A stretch of DNA of 45,242 nucleotides from positions 1-45,242 of the forward strand of contig ONMJ01000015.1 in assembly GCA_900318955.1 (NCBI GenBank), given 5' to 3'. A program made the translations under genes and the position numbers. Under the pieces are notes generated by a model. The model was given only the letters and a program-made list of their open reading frames with translations, had not been told where the DNA came from and did no database searches. The stretch is from an uncultured Bacteroidales bacterium (GTDB lineage Bacteria; Bacteroidota; Bacteroidia; Bacteroidales; UBA932). This document shows positions 1-9,042 of the stretch, piece after piece (position 1 is the stretch's first letter; each line of letters begins with the position of its first letter).

Positions 1-71
1 CGACAGTCAACAACGTCACCTTCTGCCGGGTTGGAGAAACAGTTGATTATCAATATGAAGAGAACAATTAA
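1..71 (+). CDS. C-terminal tail of a lipoprotein similar to the next large gene (partial)
   Basis: The window opens inside a reading frame that ends at the TAA at 69-71. Only about 22 residues are visible. They end with CRVGETVDYQYEENN, which resembles the end of the complete Omp28-like lipoprotein downstream (NCRVATVGETAGLEFE). The likeliest reading is that a paralogous lipoprotein gene lies just upstream and that the two are a tandem duplication separated by a mini-gene. The fragment is too short for a family assignment by itself. Confidence 0.5.
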   Translation, partial: TVNNVTFCRVGETVDYQYEENN

Positions 72-77
72 CACGAT

Positions 78-203
78 ATGAAAAAACAGTACTTAATCCC
101 CATGACAAGAGAAGCGGAGCTTCTTTTTGACATCAATTTCCTTTTCAGCGGGCCGTTCGACGGCACCATTGAAGACACTTATGACGAACCCTTTGAAGGA
201 TAA
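78..203 (+). CDS. 41-residue mini-protein between two lipoprotein genes
   Basis: This frame starts at the ATG at 78, six bases after the preceding stop, and ends at the TAA at 201-203. It encodes 41 residues beginning MKKQYLIPMTREAELLFD and ending with the acidic DTYDEPFEG. It has no hydrophobic signal sequence and no cysteine. Short proteins starting MKK-x-Y-x-x-P are common beside surface lipoprotein genes in Bacteroidales, and their function is generally unknown. The position between two apparent paralogues and the tight spacing on both sides argue for a real translated gene in the same operon. A spurious frame cannot be excluded without homologues. Confidence 0.6.
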   Translation: MKKQYLIPMTREAELLFDINFLFSGPFDGTIEDTYDEPFEG

Positions 204-208
204 TGGCC

Positions 209-2074
209 ATGAAAAAGATTTATTTACTTGCTTTTGCGGCCATTTTCGCCGCTTCCTGCTCGATAGAAGTAGCAGATAATCCGGTAGAATCTACTGATTC
301 TCAGGTAGTAACCTCCCTTAACGCCACTGTCGAAGGCGGAATTCCTTCGCGGACAGTCCGTAATTCCGACGGCTCTGTAAGCTGGCTTCCGGGAGATGCT
401 CTTAGCGTATTTTCCGGCAACGGCACGGCCGGAGGGGCCAAATTCACTACAGATATTTCTGAGCCTCAGGCTTCCGCACAGTTTACTGGCAATCTCACCA
501 TTACCAATACAAGTGCCAATTATTGGGCTCTCTATCCTTATAATGAGGATGTATATTGCGACGGATCAAATATTTACGCGACACTTCCGAGCATCCAGAC
601 CGCTGCTCACGATAGCTTTGCCGATGATCTTTTCATCTCGGTATATAAAGGAAGATCAACAAACATGACCTTCAAGAATGTTACCGGAGGTATCAAGTTT
701 ACTGTAGAGAGTGAAGGAATCACCTCTGTTATTCTCCAAGCTCTTGATAATGAGGCTCTTACAGGAACCGCAGCTATCTCTATTCCAACGAGCGGAATCC
801 CTACCGTCAAGCGAGTGGAGTCCCCTTCTTCCAAGATTGTCCTCAACGCTCCCGAAGGAGAGACATTTATTCCGGGAAAGGCCTATCATTTTGTTACTCT
901 TCCCGTTGTGCTCTCAAAGGGTATTGCATTGACATTCGTCAAAGATGGCCAGAAAGCCATAAAGGTATTCAACACCCCGAGCGAGATAAAAAGAAGCGGA
1001 TTCCGTACGATTACCGCTGCTGACAAGGACGCAACATGGTTCAACGTATCCTCTAATACCTTCCGAGTAGCGCCTACCCAGTTCAATCTTACAGGAAATA
1101 GCCAGACAGTGATTGTCACTGCATATTCCACAAGTGATTATCATGTGGATGTTACGGCCGACTGGATTGCTTCTGACGGATCGCCTATCGGCTCACCGGA
1201 AGGCGGATACATCCATTTCATTAAAGTTAACGCCAATGTCTCCGGGGCAAAGAGAACGGGAGTAGCCTCGTTCTGCACGGAGATGACCTGCCACCCTGTA
1301 ATCATTACCCAGGATGTTCTCGATATTACGGCAGGAAATATTGTCCACCACTCTCTTGGGCAGAGGTTTACAGCTACTTGGTGCGGATACTGCCCCAATA
1401 TGTCAGAAATATTTAAACTTGCGAAGGAGCAGCTTGGGGATAAGCTCTATTATGTCAACCTCCATCCTTCCAGCAGCGCTCTGGCTTTCTCGGGCACTGC
1501 TGTTTGGGAGAATCTGTACGACGTCCAGGGTTATCCCTGCGCATATATAGACGGCCGACGCATTGTGCAGAATGACGCCACTGCCACCGCCGCCCGGAAG
1601 ATTGCTGAGTTTGTTTCCGAGACGGAATCCAATTATCCGGTCGCTACCGGAATCGGGATATCGTCTTCTCTGAGCGGCTCTTCTCTGAGCGTCCATGTAG
1701 ATGTGTATTCCAAACAGGCAGAGGACTATAAGATAACGGCGCTTGTTTTGGAGAGCGATATTGTCCATTCCCAGCAGAACAATTACATAAGTGCAGGTGT
1801 CGATCCCAACTATGTCCATGACAATATTGCCCGTATCGCTCTGACCAATTCCCTTGGCGATGCATTCTCGGCCGGAAAGGAAGACCTTCTCTCCTTCGAC
1901 TATACTGCGACAATTCCGTCTGCCTACAATAAAGACAACCTCTCTATTCTCGTTTGGGTAATGAGAAAATACGGTACTCAGACTATCCTTCGCGATGCTG
2001 ATTACGGCGAATACTACGTAGACAACTGCCGTGTAGCGACTGTTGGAGAAACGGCGGGGTTGGAATTTGAATAG
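209..2074 (+). CDS. Omp28-like lipoprotein with BACON and thioredoxin-fold regions
   Basis: A 621-residue predicted surface lipoprotein. The signal peptide ends at a lipobox with Cys17 (FAASC). Residues about 40-150 look like the start of a fimbrillin-type beta domain (SVSWLPGDALSVF). Residues about 280-370 fit a BACON domain, which is often involved in carbohydrate or mucin binding. From about residue 375 the sequence matches the Omp28-related thioredoxin fold, with the redox motif WCGYC at 391-395. An in-frame ATG also occurs at 203, overlapping the previous stop. I prefer 209 because GAAGGA at 195-200 is then 8 nt away, versus 2 nt for 203. A thiol-redox or adhesion role at the cell surface is inferred; the ligand is unknown. 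Confidence 0.8.
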   Translation: MKKIYLLAFAAIFAASCSIEVADNPVESTDSQVVTSLNATVEGGIPSRTVRNSDGSVSWLPGDALSVFSGNGTAGGAKFTTDISEPQASAQFTGNLTITNTSANYWALYPYNEDVYCDGSNIYATLPSIQTAAHDSFADDLFISVYKGRSTNMTFKNVTGGIKFTVESEGITSVILQALDNEALTGTAAISIPTSGIPTVKRVESPSSKIVLNAPEGETFIPGKAYHFVTLPVVLSKGIALTFVKDGQKAIKVFNTPSEIKRSGFRTITAADKDATWFNVSSNTFRVAPTQFNLTGNSQTVIVTAYSTSDYHVDVTADWIASDGSPIGSPEGGYIHFIKVNANVSGAKRTGVASFCTEMTCHPVIITQDVLDITAGNIVHHSLGQRFTATWCGYCPNMSEIFKLAKEQLGDKLYYVNLHPSSSALAFSGTAVWENLYDVQGYPCAYIDGRRIVQNDATATAARKIAEFVSETESNYPVATGIGISSSLSGSSLSVHVDVYSKQAEDYKITALVLESDIVHSQQNNYISAGVDPNYVHDNIARIALTNSLGDAFSAGKEDLLSFDYTATIPSAYNKDNLSILVWVMRKYGTQTILRDADYGEYYVDNCRVATVGETAGLEFE

Positions 2075-2099
2075 TGGTGGAGATTTTTACAATTATTGT

Positions 2100-2107
2100 T
2101 ATATTTG
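2100..2107 (+). promoter_or_regulatory. Possible Bacteroidota -7 box (TATATTTG)
   Basis: TATATTTG fits the TAnnTTTG consensus and lies 17 nt before the chosen start of the DUF3298 lipoprotein gene. No TTTG is found at the usual 19-21 nt upstream distance, so only half of the promoter is supported. Confidence 0.4.
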
Positions 2108-2123
2108 TGAAAAATCCGGCCGT

Positions 2124-2852
2124 ATGAAATTCTATTTGAAAATACTTGTTCTTTTCCTGGCTGCCGCTTCGCTCTTTACCGCGTGCGGACTTAGGACCGA
2201 TACGTTCAACGACGACACAAAAATTCCTCTAAGAGAGGGGGATACTCTTAGCGTCCAGATATCACTGGAGTACCCTTCAGGCAGCAAGGCCGCAGATTCT
2301 CTTATGAGGAAGAGCATCTTGACGGCAGCTTTCGACATGGAGGAAGACCCGACGACAGTGGAAGAGACGGCATCAAAGTATGAGAGCAATCTTGAGGATG
2401 CTTATTTTACTGAGGCACAAGATCTTCCGGTTGAGGGCCCCTTCTCTTGGGACGATTTTATCAACGGGTATTTTACGGACGGATACAAAAATCTCAGATC
2501 ATATATTATCGAATACTACAGTTACAGGGGCGGTGCTCATGGGGTGAATACCCTTACCGCCCTCGTATTCGATAAAAAGAGTGGAGAGCAGATTCAGGAA
2601 AAGGATATTTTCGTGGATAATTATTCCCTCAGCCTTTCCTCCCTTTTGCAAAAGCATCTTCCCGAAGCTTTTGACGGCAATGAAGAGGAATACGATTCGC
2701 TCTTTATTACCGACATTGTTTCTAACGGCAATTTCGAGCCCGGCAAGACAGGTATCACATGGTATTACCAGCCGTATGAAATAGGGCCTTATTCTCTCGG
2801 GGTGATTCCTGTAAGCGTTCCTTGGAACGAACTCAAACCCCTGCTGAGATAG
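2124..2852 (+). CDS. DUF3298 (RsiV-like) lipoprotein
   Basis: A 242-residue lipoprotein with Cys21 at the lipobox (LFTAC). The C-terminal half carries the features of the DUF3298/RsiV C-terminal fold: a YRGGAHG motif near the middle and WYYQPYEIGPYSLG close to the end. In Firmicutes this fold is the extracellular part of the anti-sigma factor RsiV, which binds lysozyme; in Bacteroidota it mostly occurs as a stand-alone lipoprotein of unknown role. The frame is open upstream to 2043, but 2124 is preferred because it begins a canonical signal peptide and follows a -7 box. It is closely followed by the Ogt-like gene. Confidence 0.8.
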   Translation: MKFYLKILVLFLAAASLFTACGLRTDTFNDDTKIPLREGDTLSVQISLEYPSGSKAADSLMRKSILTAAFDMEEDPTTVEETASKYESNLEDAYFTEAQDLPVEGPFSWDDFINGYFTDGYKNLRSYIIEYYSYRGGAHGVNTLTALVFDKKSGEQIQEKDIFVDNYSLSLSSLLQKHLPEAFDGNEEEYDSLFITDIVSNGNFEPGKTGITWYYQPYEIGPYSLGVIPVSVPWNELKPLLR

Positions 2853-2856
2853 TCCT

Positions 2857-3408
2857 ATGGGCACCGACATTGAGTGGATAATCACCGAGGTTGACGGAAA
2901 GATAGCTTCCGCCTCCCCGGATTATCGACTCTTCTCAAAGATAGCTTCGGCCATCGCCTCGATGAAACCGTCTTCCGTGGACTCGGTCCGGGCGCGGAAG
3001 ATAAGTACCGATGAGCTCGTTTTTCTTTCGAAGGAGCTCTGTTGGGACGATCTCAGGATATTCGGTACCTCTTTCCAAAAGAACGTTCTTGAGACGCTTT
3101 TTACTACCCAGAGGGAGCGTCCCCGTCTTATGAGTTACTCCGAGATTGCCTCTCTTTGCAACAATCCCGGGGGTGTCCGTCCCGTAGCCCATGCCCTTGC
3201 GGTCAATCCCCTTGCCTTCATTATCCCCTGCCATCTCGTGGTTCCCAAGGAATCGATGGATAAGATTGCATCCATCCGTTCGGTAGCGGAAGCCTCCACC
3301 CTTTTCAAGGGGAGCGATCTCTATCTTCTGGATTCAATCGATGTGGGAGAATACGCCTATGGGTCTGATTTGAAAAGAGAGTTCATAAAGATCAGTCTAG
3401 GAAAATAA
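2857..3408 (+). CDS. Ogt/MGMT-like DNA alkyltransferase homologue
   Basis: A 183-residue protein matching the C-terminal domain of O6-alkylguanine-DNA alkyltransferases. The FQKNVLETL helix starts near residue 73, the SYSEIA segment is near 93, a GGVRPVAHA helix with the arginine-finger position follows, and the active-site loop is IPCHLVVP with Cys125. Classical enzymes have PCHR at that site, so Leu127 replacing Arg is a departure, and the region after the loop lacks the usual GGY-x-x-G segment. The methyl-acceptor Cys is retained, so activity remains possible, but an altered specificity or a degenerate member is equally plausible. The gene begins 4 nt after the DUF3298 gene and is probably co-transcribed with it. 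Confidence 0.75.
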   Translation: MGTDIEWIITEVDGKIASASPDYRLFSKIASAIASMKPSSVDSVRARKISTDELVFLSKELCWDDLRIFGTSFQKNVLETLFTTQRERPRLMSYSEIASLCNNPGGVRPVAHALAVNPLAFIIPCHLVVPKESMDKIASIRSVAEASTLFKGSDLYLLDSIDVGEYAYGSDLKREFIKISLGK

Positions 3409-3415
3409 GAGTATA

Positions 3416-5032
3416 ATGAAAAAGATTATTGTTATTCTTGCAGCCGCGTTTCTGACCGTTTTTGCCTCAGAAGCGCGTACTATGAAAGTGTTCGGTACAG
3501 TTAGCGACATCTCTGGGAACCCGGTTCCGGGAGTGACCGTCAGCGATGGGTTTACGGCAGTTCAGACGGATACCGAGGGGCATTATTCCTTCGTCAGGAA
3601 CGAGGCCGCCTACTATGTCCATTATTCGGTCCCTTCGGATTATGAGATTCCCATCCGTTACGGGATTCCCTGCTTTTTCCGCAAACTGGACCGCGACTCG
3701 GTCTATAATTTCCACCTGATCCCGAAGGAGGGCCCTTCGCCGAAGACTCTCAATATCTTCTTTATGGCCGATCCTCAATGCCAGAACCCCCACCATGTCA
3801 GGCGTTTCCACAATGAAACTATTCCTGATATCAAGGAGCACGCAGCCGCTCTCTCTGGGGAGAAATATTGCATTACCCTCGGGGACATAGGCTATACCGA
3901 AGGCGAGTTCAACACGAATTATATCCTCCCGATGATGAAGGAGGAAATGGAGCTGGAGCACTTTGGAATGCCGGTTTTCCAGACCAACGGCAACCATGAC
4001 CAGATCTACGACGGCCTTGCCCTCAACGATCAGAATCCTCTTCCGATGCAGAGGTATCTCCGCATGTTCGAGGACATTTTCGGACCGACCGACTATAGCT
4101 GGAACAGGGGAAATGTCCACTTTGTCAGCATGAATAATGTGATGTACGACGAGCTCAATAGATCTGGCAAGTACCATGGGGCTCTGACTAAAGAGCAGCT
4201 CGAGTGGCTCCGGCAGGACCTGAGCTTCGTTCCGAAGGATAAGCTTGTCATTTTCTGCGTCCATATCCCGGTATGGAACATGAAGGAAAGGGATGAACTC
4301 CTAGAGATTCTCTCTCGGTTCCCCAATCGTTACATCTACAGCGGCCATATCCATGCCAACAGGCCCGATGTCCATAAATACGGAATCAAGGAATACAACC
4401 TCGCCGCGGCCAGCGGCTGCTGGTGGTGGAGCCGCCTCAATGCGGACGGTGTGCCCCACGGCTATCAGGTGGTCCAAATAGAGGGGAATAAAATCGTTAA
4501 TCAGTATTGGAAATCAACCCGTTATCCTGTAAGCTATCAGATGCGCCTCTATCGCGGAGACGGTGTCTTCGGCGGCTCTTACGAGAGATGCGAACTCCCC
4601 TTTGGGAAGAATGTCGTTCTCGCTAACGTATTCGGATGGACCCCGGACTGGAAGGTCGAGGTTTATGAAAACGGCAAGTTGATGGGAGAAATGGAGAGAA
4701 TCAATCCCGACGGAGGCAAGAGCCAGCATCCTTCGCTCACCTCCTGCCAGGACTGGTGGGCAATTGGATACCACTGCGGAGTTGTCGGCAGGGGAAATAT
4801 CAAGGGGAGCAATCGAAACAGCTATATTCCGGTCTGCACCCATATGTTCAAATATACCCGAAAGCACGCCCGCTCGAAGATAACCATCGTCGCAACCGAC
4901 CCTTACGGCAATGTCTACAAGGGTTCGGATGCCGATATGATAAAGGGCGACGTCTTTAAGGATCCGTCAATCTACGACACTGCGAGACCTCCCGTATATG
5001 ATCTCGATCCGGTCTGGGAATATTATCAGTAA
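3416..5032 (+). CDS. Secreted calcineurin-like metallophosphoesterase
   Basis: A 538-residue exported phosphoesterase. It has a signal peptide (1-20) and an N-terminal carboxypeptidase-regulatory-like beta domain (about 24-105, the MetallophosN type). The metallophosphoesterase core spans about 113-320, and a C-terminal beta domain follows (MetallophosC type). Metal-site motifs are visible: DPQ at 119-121, GD at 156-157, GNHD at 192-195, His283 and GHIH at 310-313. The first motif has Gln where many family members have His. The start is 7 nt after the Ogt-like gene and the next gene starts 13 nt downstream, so it sits inside an operon. The substrate cannot be read from sequence; phosphomonoesters or phosphodiesters are typical for the fold. 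Confidence 0.88.
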   Translation: MKKIIVILAAAFLTVFASEARTMKVFGTVSDISGNPVPGVTVSDGFTAVQTDTEGHYSFVRNEAAYYVHYSVPSDYEIPIRYGIPCFFRKLDRDSVYNFHLIPKEGPSPKTLNIFFMADPQCQNPHHVRRFHNETIPDIKEHAAALSGEKYCITLGDIGYTEGEFNTNYILPMMKEEMELEHFGMPVFQTNGNHDQIYDGLALNDQNPLPMQRYLRMFEDIFGPTDYSWNRGNVHFVSMNNVMYDELNRSGKYHGALTKEQLEWLRQDLSFVPKDKLVIFCVHIPVWNMKERDELLEILSRFPNRYIYSGHIHANRPDVHKYGIKEYNLAAASGCWWWSRLNADGVPHGYQVVQIEGNKIVNQYWKSTRYPVSYQMRLYRGDGVFGGSYERCELPFGKNVVLANVFGWTPDWKVEVYENGKLMGEMERINPDGGKSQHPSLTSCQDWWAIGYHCGVVGRGNIKGSNRNSYIPVCTHMFKYTRKHARSKITIVATDPYGNVYKGSDADMIKGDVFKDPSIYDTARPPVYDLDPVWEYYQ

Positions 5033-5045
5033 ACCACATAACACT

Positions 5046-6377
5046 ATGCAAAGAAGAGACTTTTTGAAGGCGTCCGCACTGGGCGTCGCCGGGACCATGG
5101 TCCCCGGAACAATCCTTTCCGCAGCTACTCCGAAGGCCGCAAAGAAGACCTCGGCCCTTGCTAAAGTGAACCTCGGATTCATAGGCCTCGGCCAGCAGGC
5201 GATGTATCTTCTCAATGGATTCATCTCTATGGATGATGTCCGTGTTGTTGCAGGATGCGACGTCTATGACATCAAGAGGGACCGCTTCGTAAGGAGAGTC
5301 ACCGATTACTACAAGGGGAAGGGAGAGAAGAAGGTCAAAGTCGATGTGTACGAGGATTACAACGATCTTCTGGCCCGCCCCGATATCGACGCTGTCGTAA
5401 TTGCAACTCCTGACCACCAGCATGCTGTAATTGCCATAGCTGCTTGCAAGGCCGGTAAGGATATCTACCTTGAAAAGCCGGTGACCCTTACTATCTACGA
5501 AGGGCAGCAGCTTGTCAAGGCCGTCCGTAAATACAACCGTATCCTCCAGGTAGGAAGCCAGCAGAGAAGTAGCGACGAGTTCATCCATGCGGCAACACTT
5601 GCTCGCGAGGGAGAGCTTGGAACCATCAGAAAGATAAAGGTTTATGTCGGCCGTAATGCCGTGAACCCGGATTCTCCAGCTCCAGCCCCCTGCAACCTTC
5701 CTAAAGAGGCTGTCCCCGCCGGACTCAACTGGGACAAATGGCTTGGACCACTTCCGGAAAGCGTCTATTATCACAATTCCTTCGACCCGATTATCACTCC
5801 CGAGGAGAATGAGAAACTCTGGGGCGCATGGCGCTGGTACAAGGTGACCGGCGGCGGACTCATGACCGACTGGGGTGCCCATATGTTCGACGTCGCCCAG
5901 TGGGCTATCGGAAAGGACGGCAGCGGCCCTGTCGAGGTTATTCCTCCTGGATACAGCTACTATGACCATCTTACCTACCGTTATGACAACGGCATAATCG
6001 TATCGGAAGAGCCCTTCGACGGAAAGAGACAGGGTGTCCAGATCTACGGAGACGACGGATGGATCAAGGTCAGCCGCGGCCGTTTCGCTGCATCCGACCC
6101 TAAGTTTGATATGAAGGTGGCTGATACTGATGTCCCCTTCGAGACCAAGGTCGGTCATCACCGTAAGTTCATCGACGCCGTCCTGTCGCGCAACGATCCT
6201 AATGTCCCGGTTGAGGTAGGACACAGTTCCTGCACTGTCTGCAATCTCGGAAATATCGCGATGGAGCTCGGCCGCCCGGTCGTATGGAACCCCATCGTGC
6301 AGAAATTCATGCACGACGAGGAGGCCACAAAACTGATGCATTACGAGTACAGGAAGGGATACTCCCTCGACGTATAG
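5046..6377 (+). CDS. Tat-exported Gfo/Idh/MocA family oxidoreductase
   Basis: A 443-residue NAD(P)-dependent oxidoreductase homologue. The N-terminus carries a twin-arginine signal (RRDFLK at 3-8 followed by a hydrophobic stretch), so the folded, cofactor-loaded protein is probably exported. The Rossmann fold starts at about 42 with GFIGLG. The conserved EKP lies near 142-144, and a C-terminal segment has TDWGAHMFD around 275-282. Exported members of this superfamily in Bacteroidota act on sugars, inositols or glycosides; GH109-type glycosidases belong to it, but membership cannot be decided here. The frame is open from 4998, yet 5046 is preferred because it starts the Tat signal and avoids overlap with the phosphoesterase gene. 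Confidence 0.88.
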   Translation: MQRRDFLKASALGVAGTMVPGTILSAATPKAAKKTSALAKVNLGFIGLGQQAMYLLNGFISMDDVRVVAGCDVYDIKRDRFVRRVTDYYKGKGEKKVKVDVYEDYNDLLARPDIDAVVIATPDHQHAVIAIAACKAGKDIYLEKPVTLTIYEGQQLVKAVRKYNRILQVGSQQRSSDEFIHAATLAREGELGTIRKIKVYVGRNAVNPDSPAPAPCNLPKEAVPAGLNWDKWLGPLPESVYYHNSFDPIITPEENEKLWGAWRWYKVTGGGLMTDWGAHMFDVAQWAIGKDGSGPVEVIPPGYSYYDHLTYRYDNGIIVSEEPFDGKRQGVQIYGDDGWIKVSRGRFAASDPKFDMKVADTDVPFETKVGHHRKFIDAVLSRNDPNVPVEVGHSSCTVCNLGNIAMELGRPVVWNPIVQKFMHDEEATKLMHYEYRKGYSLDV

Positions 6378-6387
6378 TCAAAGGGGC

Positions 6388-9018
6388 TTACTTCTCTGTT
6401 TTCACATGAATATCTCTTTGCGGGAACGGGATTTCGATTCCGTTCTCGCTTAATGTATTGTAGATAATCTCCTTTGCAGCTGCGATATAGGCATACTCTT
6501 CTTCGACGAGGACATACTGCTTTATCGCAAGGTCGACGCTGCTGTCTCCGAAGCCGTCGAGAACAACCGTAAGCTTCCTGTCAGGATCCATTACAAACCT
6601 TCCGAAACGGTCTTTCCTCTGGAGCTTCCCGAGAGCTTCTTCAAGAAGCCCTCTAACCTTCTCGACAGGAGTCCCGTAGCCCACTCCGACGCCGATCTTG
6701 ATGTACTCATAGGAGTTGTTTCGGGTAAGATTCTTGAAGTTCTTATTGAAGAGAGTGGTATTGGTAAAGGCCATTACAGCACCCTCCAAGGTCGTTATCT
6801 GGGTGCTCTGATAGGAGATACTCTCGACCTTTCCACGGACTCCGTCGCACTCGATGAAATCCCCGACCCTGAGTCGCCCGGACATAAGCTGGATGCCGTA
6901 GATGAAGTTGTTGAGAACGTCCTTGAGGGCGAGACCGATACCCGTAGCCAGACCGGCGGCGACAATGGAAAGGGCTCCCATCGGGATCTTCAGGAGGATG
7001 ATGGAAATAATTGCAAATGTGCCCCATACGAGTATGCTGATCACATTGTCGGCGAGGGTGAGGTTGAGCTGGTTGGTATGGACATAATCCTGCCCGCTCT
7101 CGGCCTTTATGCTGTCGAGTTTCTCAACCCTGTAGATAGAACGAATCAGATAAGCGGCATATCGGAAAACATAGAATAGCGAGGCGACGAGCACCAGCTT
7201 ATAGAGCGAAAGGTGCAGAATCGCGTTGCCGCTCTTGTCGGTGAGATTGAAGAACGGCTGGAAGAAAATGGTCTTGCAGATCTCTGTAATATCGAAAATG
7301 CCCGCAGCGAGATAGATGCAGAGGGGAATTGAAAGGATTGCCGCAACAGGGACGAAGACCATCTCAATGAGGTCGAAGAACCAAGTGACACGGATGTAGT
7401 TGCCCTTCCTCTTTGCGAAGGCTCCGGTAATATGGGAATTATCCTCCTGCTGCAACCTCTTCTCCAGATGTTTCTCGCGGTATTTGTCCAGAATGTCGAA
7501 CATTGCGATAATGGTCTCTATCGCGGCGAGCTGGAACAGCCACCATATGAAAATCTGGATGCCCATAAGGACATACCCGGCGAGAGAGATGATCGCTGTA
7601 GCGCCCATTACGGTCAGGGTAATCCATGAGAGGACCCTGTCGATTCTCTGAATATCATGCTTCACCTTCCGGCAGAAATGCAGCTGCCAGAAGAAGAAGA
7701 GCACCATGAGGGGAGGGAAGAAGAGATTGACCATCCTGTTGGGGATGAAGATGATCCTGAAGGAGATGACAAGAAGTCCGAGGAGAATCACTGGGATATA
7801 CATCTTTATAGTCGCCTTCAGCTCGGTCTTGTCGAGACGGATCAGAAGAGAAGCCAAAATCGCCGCCACAAGCCACGCAAAGGCGAGAATCAGACCCGAG
7901 GCCTCCTTGAAGAAGTTGTTGTTGACAAAGTTCGAGACTATCATCATTGTAATTGCGAAGATGACCACTCCGCAAAGGAGGGTTATCGCCGGGATTCGGA
8001 ACTTGAACTCCTTGTCGGAGAAAAGTTTGACCTTTTTCTTCAGGATTACAATGATAAGGACTGTCAGGAGAGAGGCAAGGATAATGAAAGAGAGGACGAA
8101 GAAAGAGAATCCGACGACAACAGGCCCCCTCCATTCGCTCTTTCTTAAAATCATATTGTCGTCGGGGCTGTCGGTCAGTCCATATTTAGCCTTTGCCTCG
8201 TAGAAAGCCATTTTTGAGTATGAAGGAAGATTCTTCAGAACGGTGAAATAGTTGTCCTGCCCTTTGACGAAAATGTTCTTCTGGATCAGTTTGTAGCGGT
8301 CCTGGGCATAAGTATATATCTCGTTCAGTTTAGCGCTTGCGTCTTCATAGTGATCACTGTCGATGACGACTCGGTTGCGCATCTGGGTGTACATGTCAAG
8401 AAGGGCTCTTGCATAAAACAGGCAGGAGTCCCTGTCCTCCATGCTCTTTTCGTCAATCACGAAAGGCCGCGCTCTTCTTAGAGAATCGAGCACAGTGCTG
8501 TCGCGACCGGGGCGATGGCCTTGGCGCGGTGTCATCTTGATTCCGAGACTGTCATAATGGGCCCACCGGGCACGGCGGATACTGTCTCGTCCCTCCGGGA
8601 GCGGGCCTCCCGAAGGTAGGTGCTCAAGGGATTTGACCAAGCGGTCATATCGGTCTACTTCAAGAGTGAGCCTTGCAAGCATGTCGTCGTAAGGCATCTT
8701 GTTTTTGCTGAAATCATCGTACTGCCGGGTGACTTCCTTGAGGGCGTATGTCACATCAAAAGTATAGTCCTGGTTCTGCGAGTAGAGGATGAGGCTCAGT
8801 TCGTTGCACTTTTTCATAAGTCCGACCATCTGGCCTCTGCGGGAGTCATTGCGACGGTGCATCCTCTCTTGGGCGCGGCTCATCTTGGTATAATCCTGGT
8901 GGAGCTCATATCGTAGGACGGAAAGAGTATGGGCAAGGTCTTTCTCGTTGAAAACGGCGAGAACCGGTATGCATAAAAGGGTCGCGAGAATCGCGAGGAT
9001 TATTCTTTTTCTTCTCAT
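6388..9018 (-). CDS. Large MscS-family mechanosensitive channel
   Basis: An 876-residue membrane protein of the extended MscS type, much longer than the roughly 290-residue core channel. Residues about 1-280 form an exported, charged N-terminal region after a signal-like helix. Several transmembrane helices follow. The conserved pore helix (AAGLATGIGLALKDVLNNF) and MscS beta domain (VGDFIEC) lie around 680-780, and a C-terminal domain ends the protein. Its likely role is osmotic pressure release. A TTG-initiated extension to 9033 is possible in frame, but it would overlap a minus-strand -7 box at 9023-9030, so the ATG at 9018 is preferred. It converges on the oxidoreductase gene with a 10-nt gap and no visible terminator. 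Confidence 0.9.
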   Translation of the reverse strand: MRRKRIILAILATLLCIPVLAVFNEKDLAHTLSVLRYELHQDYTKMSRAQERMHRRNDSRRGQMVGLMKKCNELSLILYSQNQDYTFDVTYALKEVTRQYDDFSKNKMPYDDMLARLTLEVDRYDRLVKSLEHLPSGGPLPEGRDSIRRARWAHYDSLGIKMTPRQGHRPGRDSTVLDSLRRARPFVIDEKSMEDRDSCLFYARALLDMYTQMRNRVVIDSDHYEDASAKLNEIYTYAQDRYKLIQKNIFVKGQDNYFTVLKNLPSYSKMAFYEAKAKYGLTDSPDDNMILRKSEWRGPVVVGFSFFVLSFIILASLLTVLIIVILKKKVKLFSDKEFKFRIPAITLLCGVVIFAITMMIVSNFVNNNFFKEASGLILAFAWLVAAILASLLIRLDKTELKATIKMYIPVILLGLLVISFRIIFIPNRMVNLFFPPLMVLFFFWQLHFCRKVKHDIQRIDRVLSWITLTVMGATAIISLAGYVLMGIQIFIWWLFQLAAIETIIAMFDILDKYREKHLEKRLQQEDNSHITGAFAKRKGNYIRVTWFFDLIEMVFVPVAAILSIPLCIYLAAGIFDITEICKTIFFQPFFNLTDKSGNAILHLSLYKLVLVASLFYVFRYAAYLIRSIYRVEKLDSIKAESGQDYVHTNQLNLTLADNVISILVWGTFAIISIILLKIPMGALSIVAAGLATGIGLALKDVLNNFIYGIQLMSGRLRVGDFIECDGVRGKVESISYQSTQITTLEGAVMAFTNTTLFNKNFKNLTRNNSYEYIKIGVGVGYGTPVEKVRGLLEEALGKLQRKDRFGRFVMDPDRKLTVVLDGFGDSSVDLAIKQYVLVEEEYAYIAAAKEIIYNTLSENGIEIPFPQRDIHVKTEK

Positions 9019-9022
9019 TCGA

Positions 9023-9030
9023 CAAAAATA
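9023..9030 (-). promoter_or_regulatory. -7 box (TATTTTTG) for the MscS-family gene
   Basis: Read on the minus strand this is TATTTTTG, an exact match to TAnnTTTG. It ends 5 nt before the ATG at 9018, so transcription would start at or within a few bases of the start codon. No -33 TTTG is visible at the normal distance. Confidence 0.4.
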
Positions 9031-9042
9031 CAATTATTTCCT

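Noticed and set aside
4956-6341. 461-codon antisense frame opposite the oxidoreductase gene
   Set aside because: It lies opposite a well-supported gene with clear motifs and shows no domain, signal or ribosome-binding site of its own.
9019-9033. TTG start extending the MscS-family protein by five residues
   Set aside because: The codon overlaps the predicted -7 box, and a better ATG starting a signal-like helix follows.
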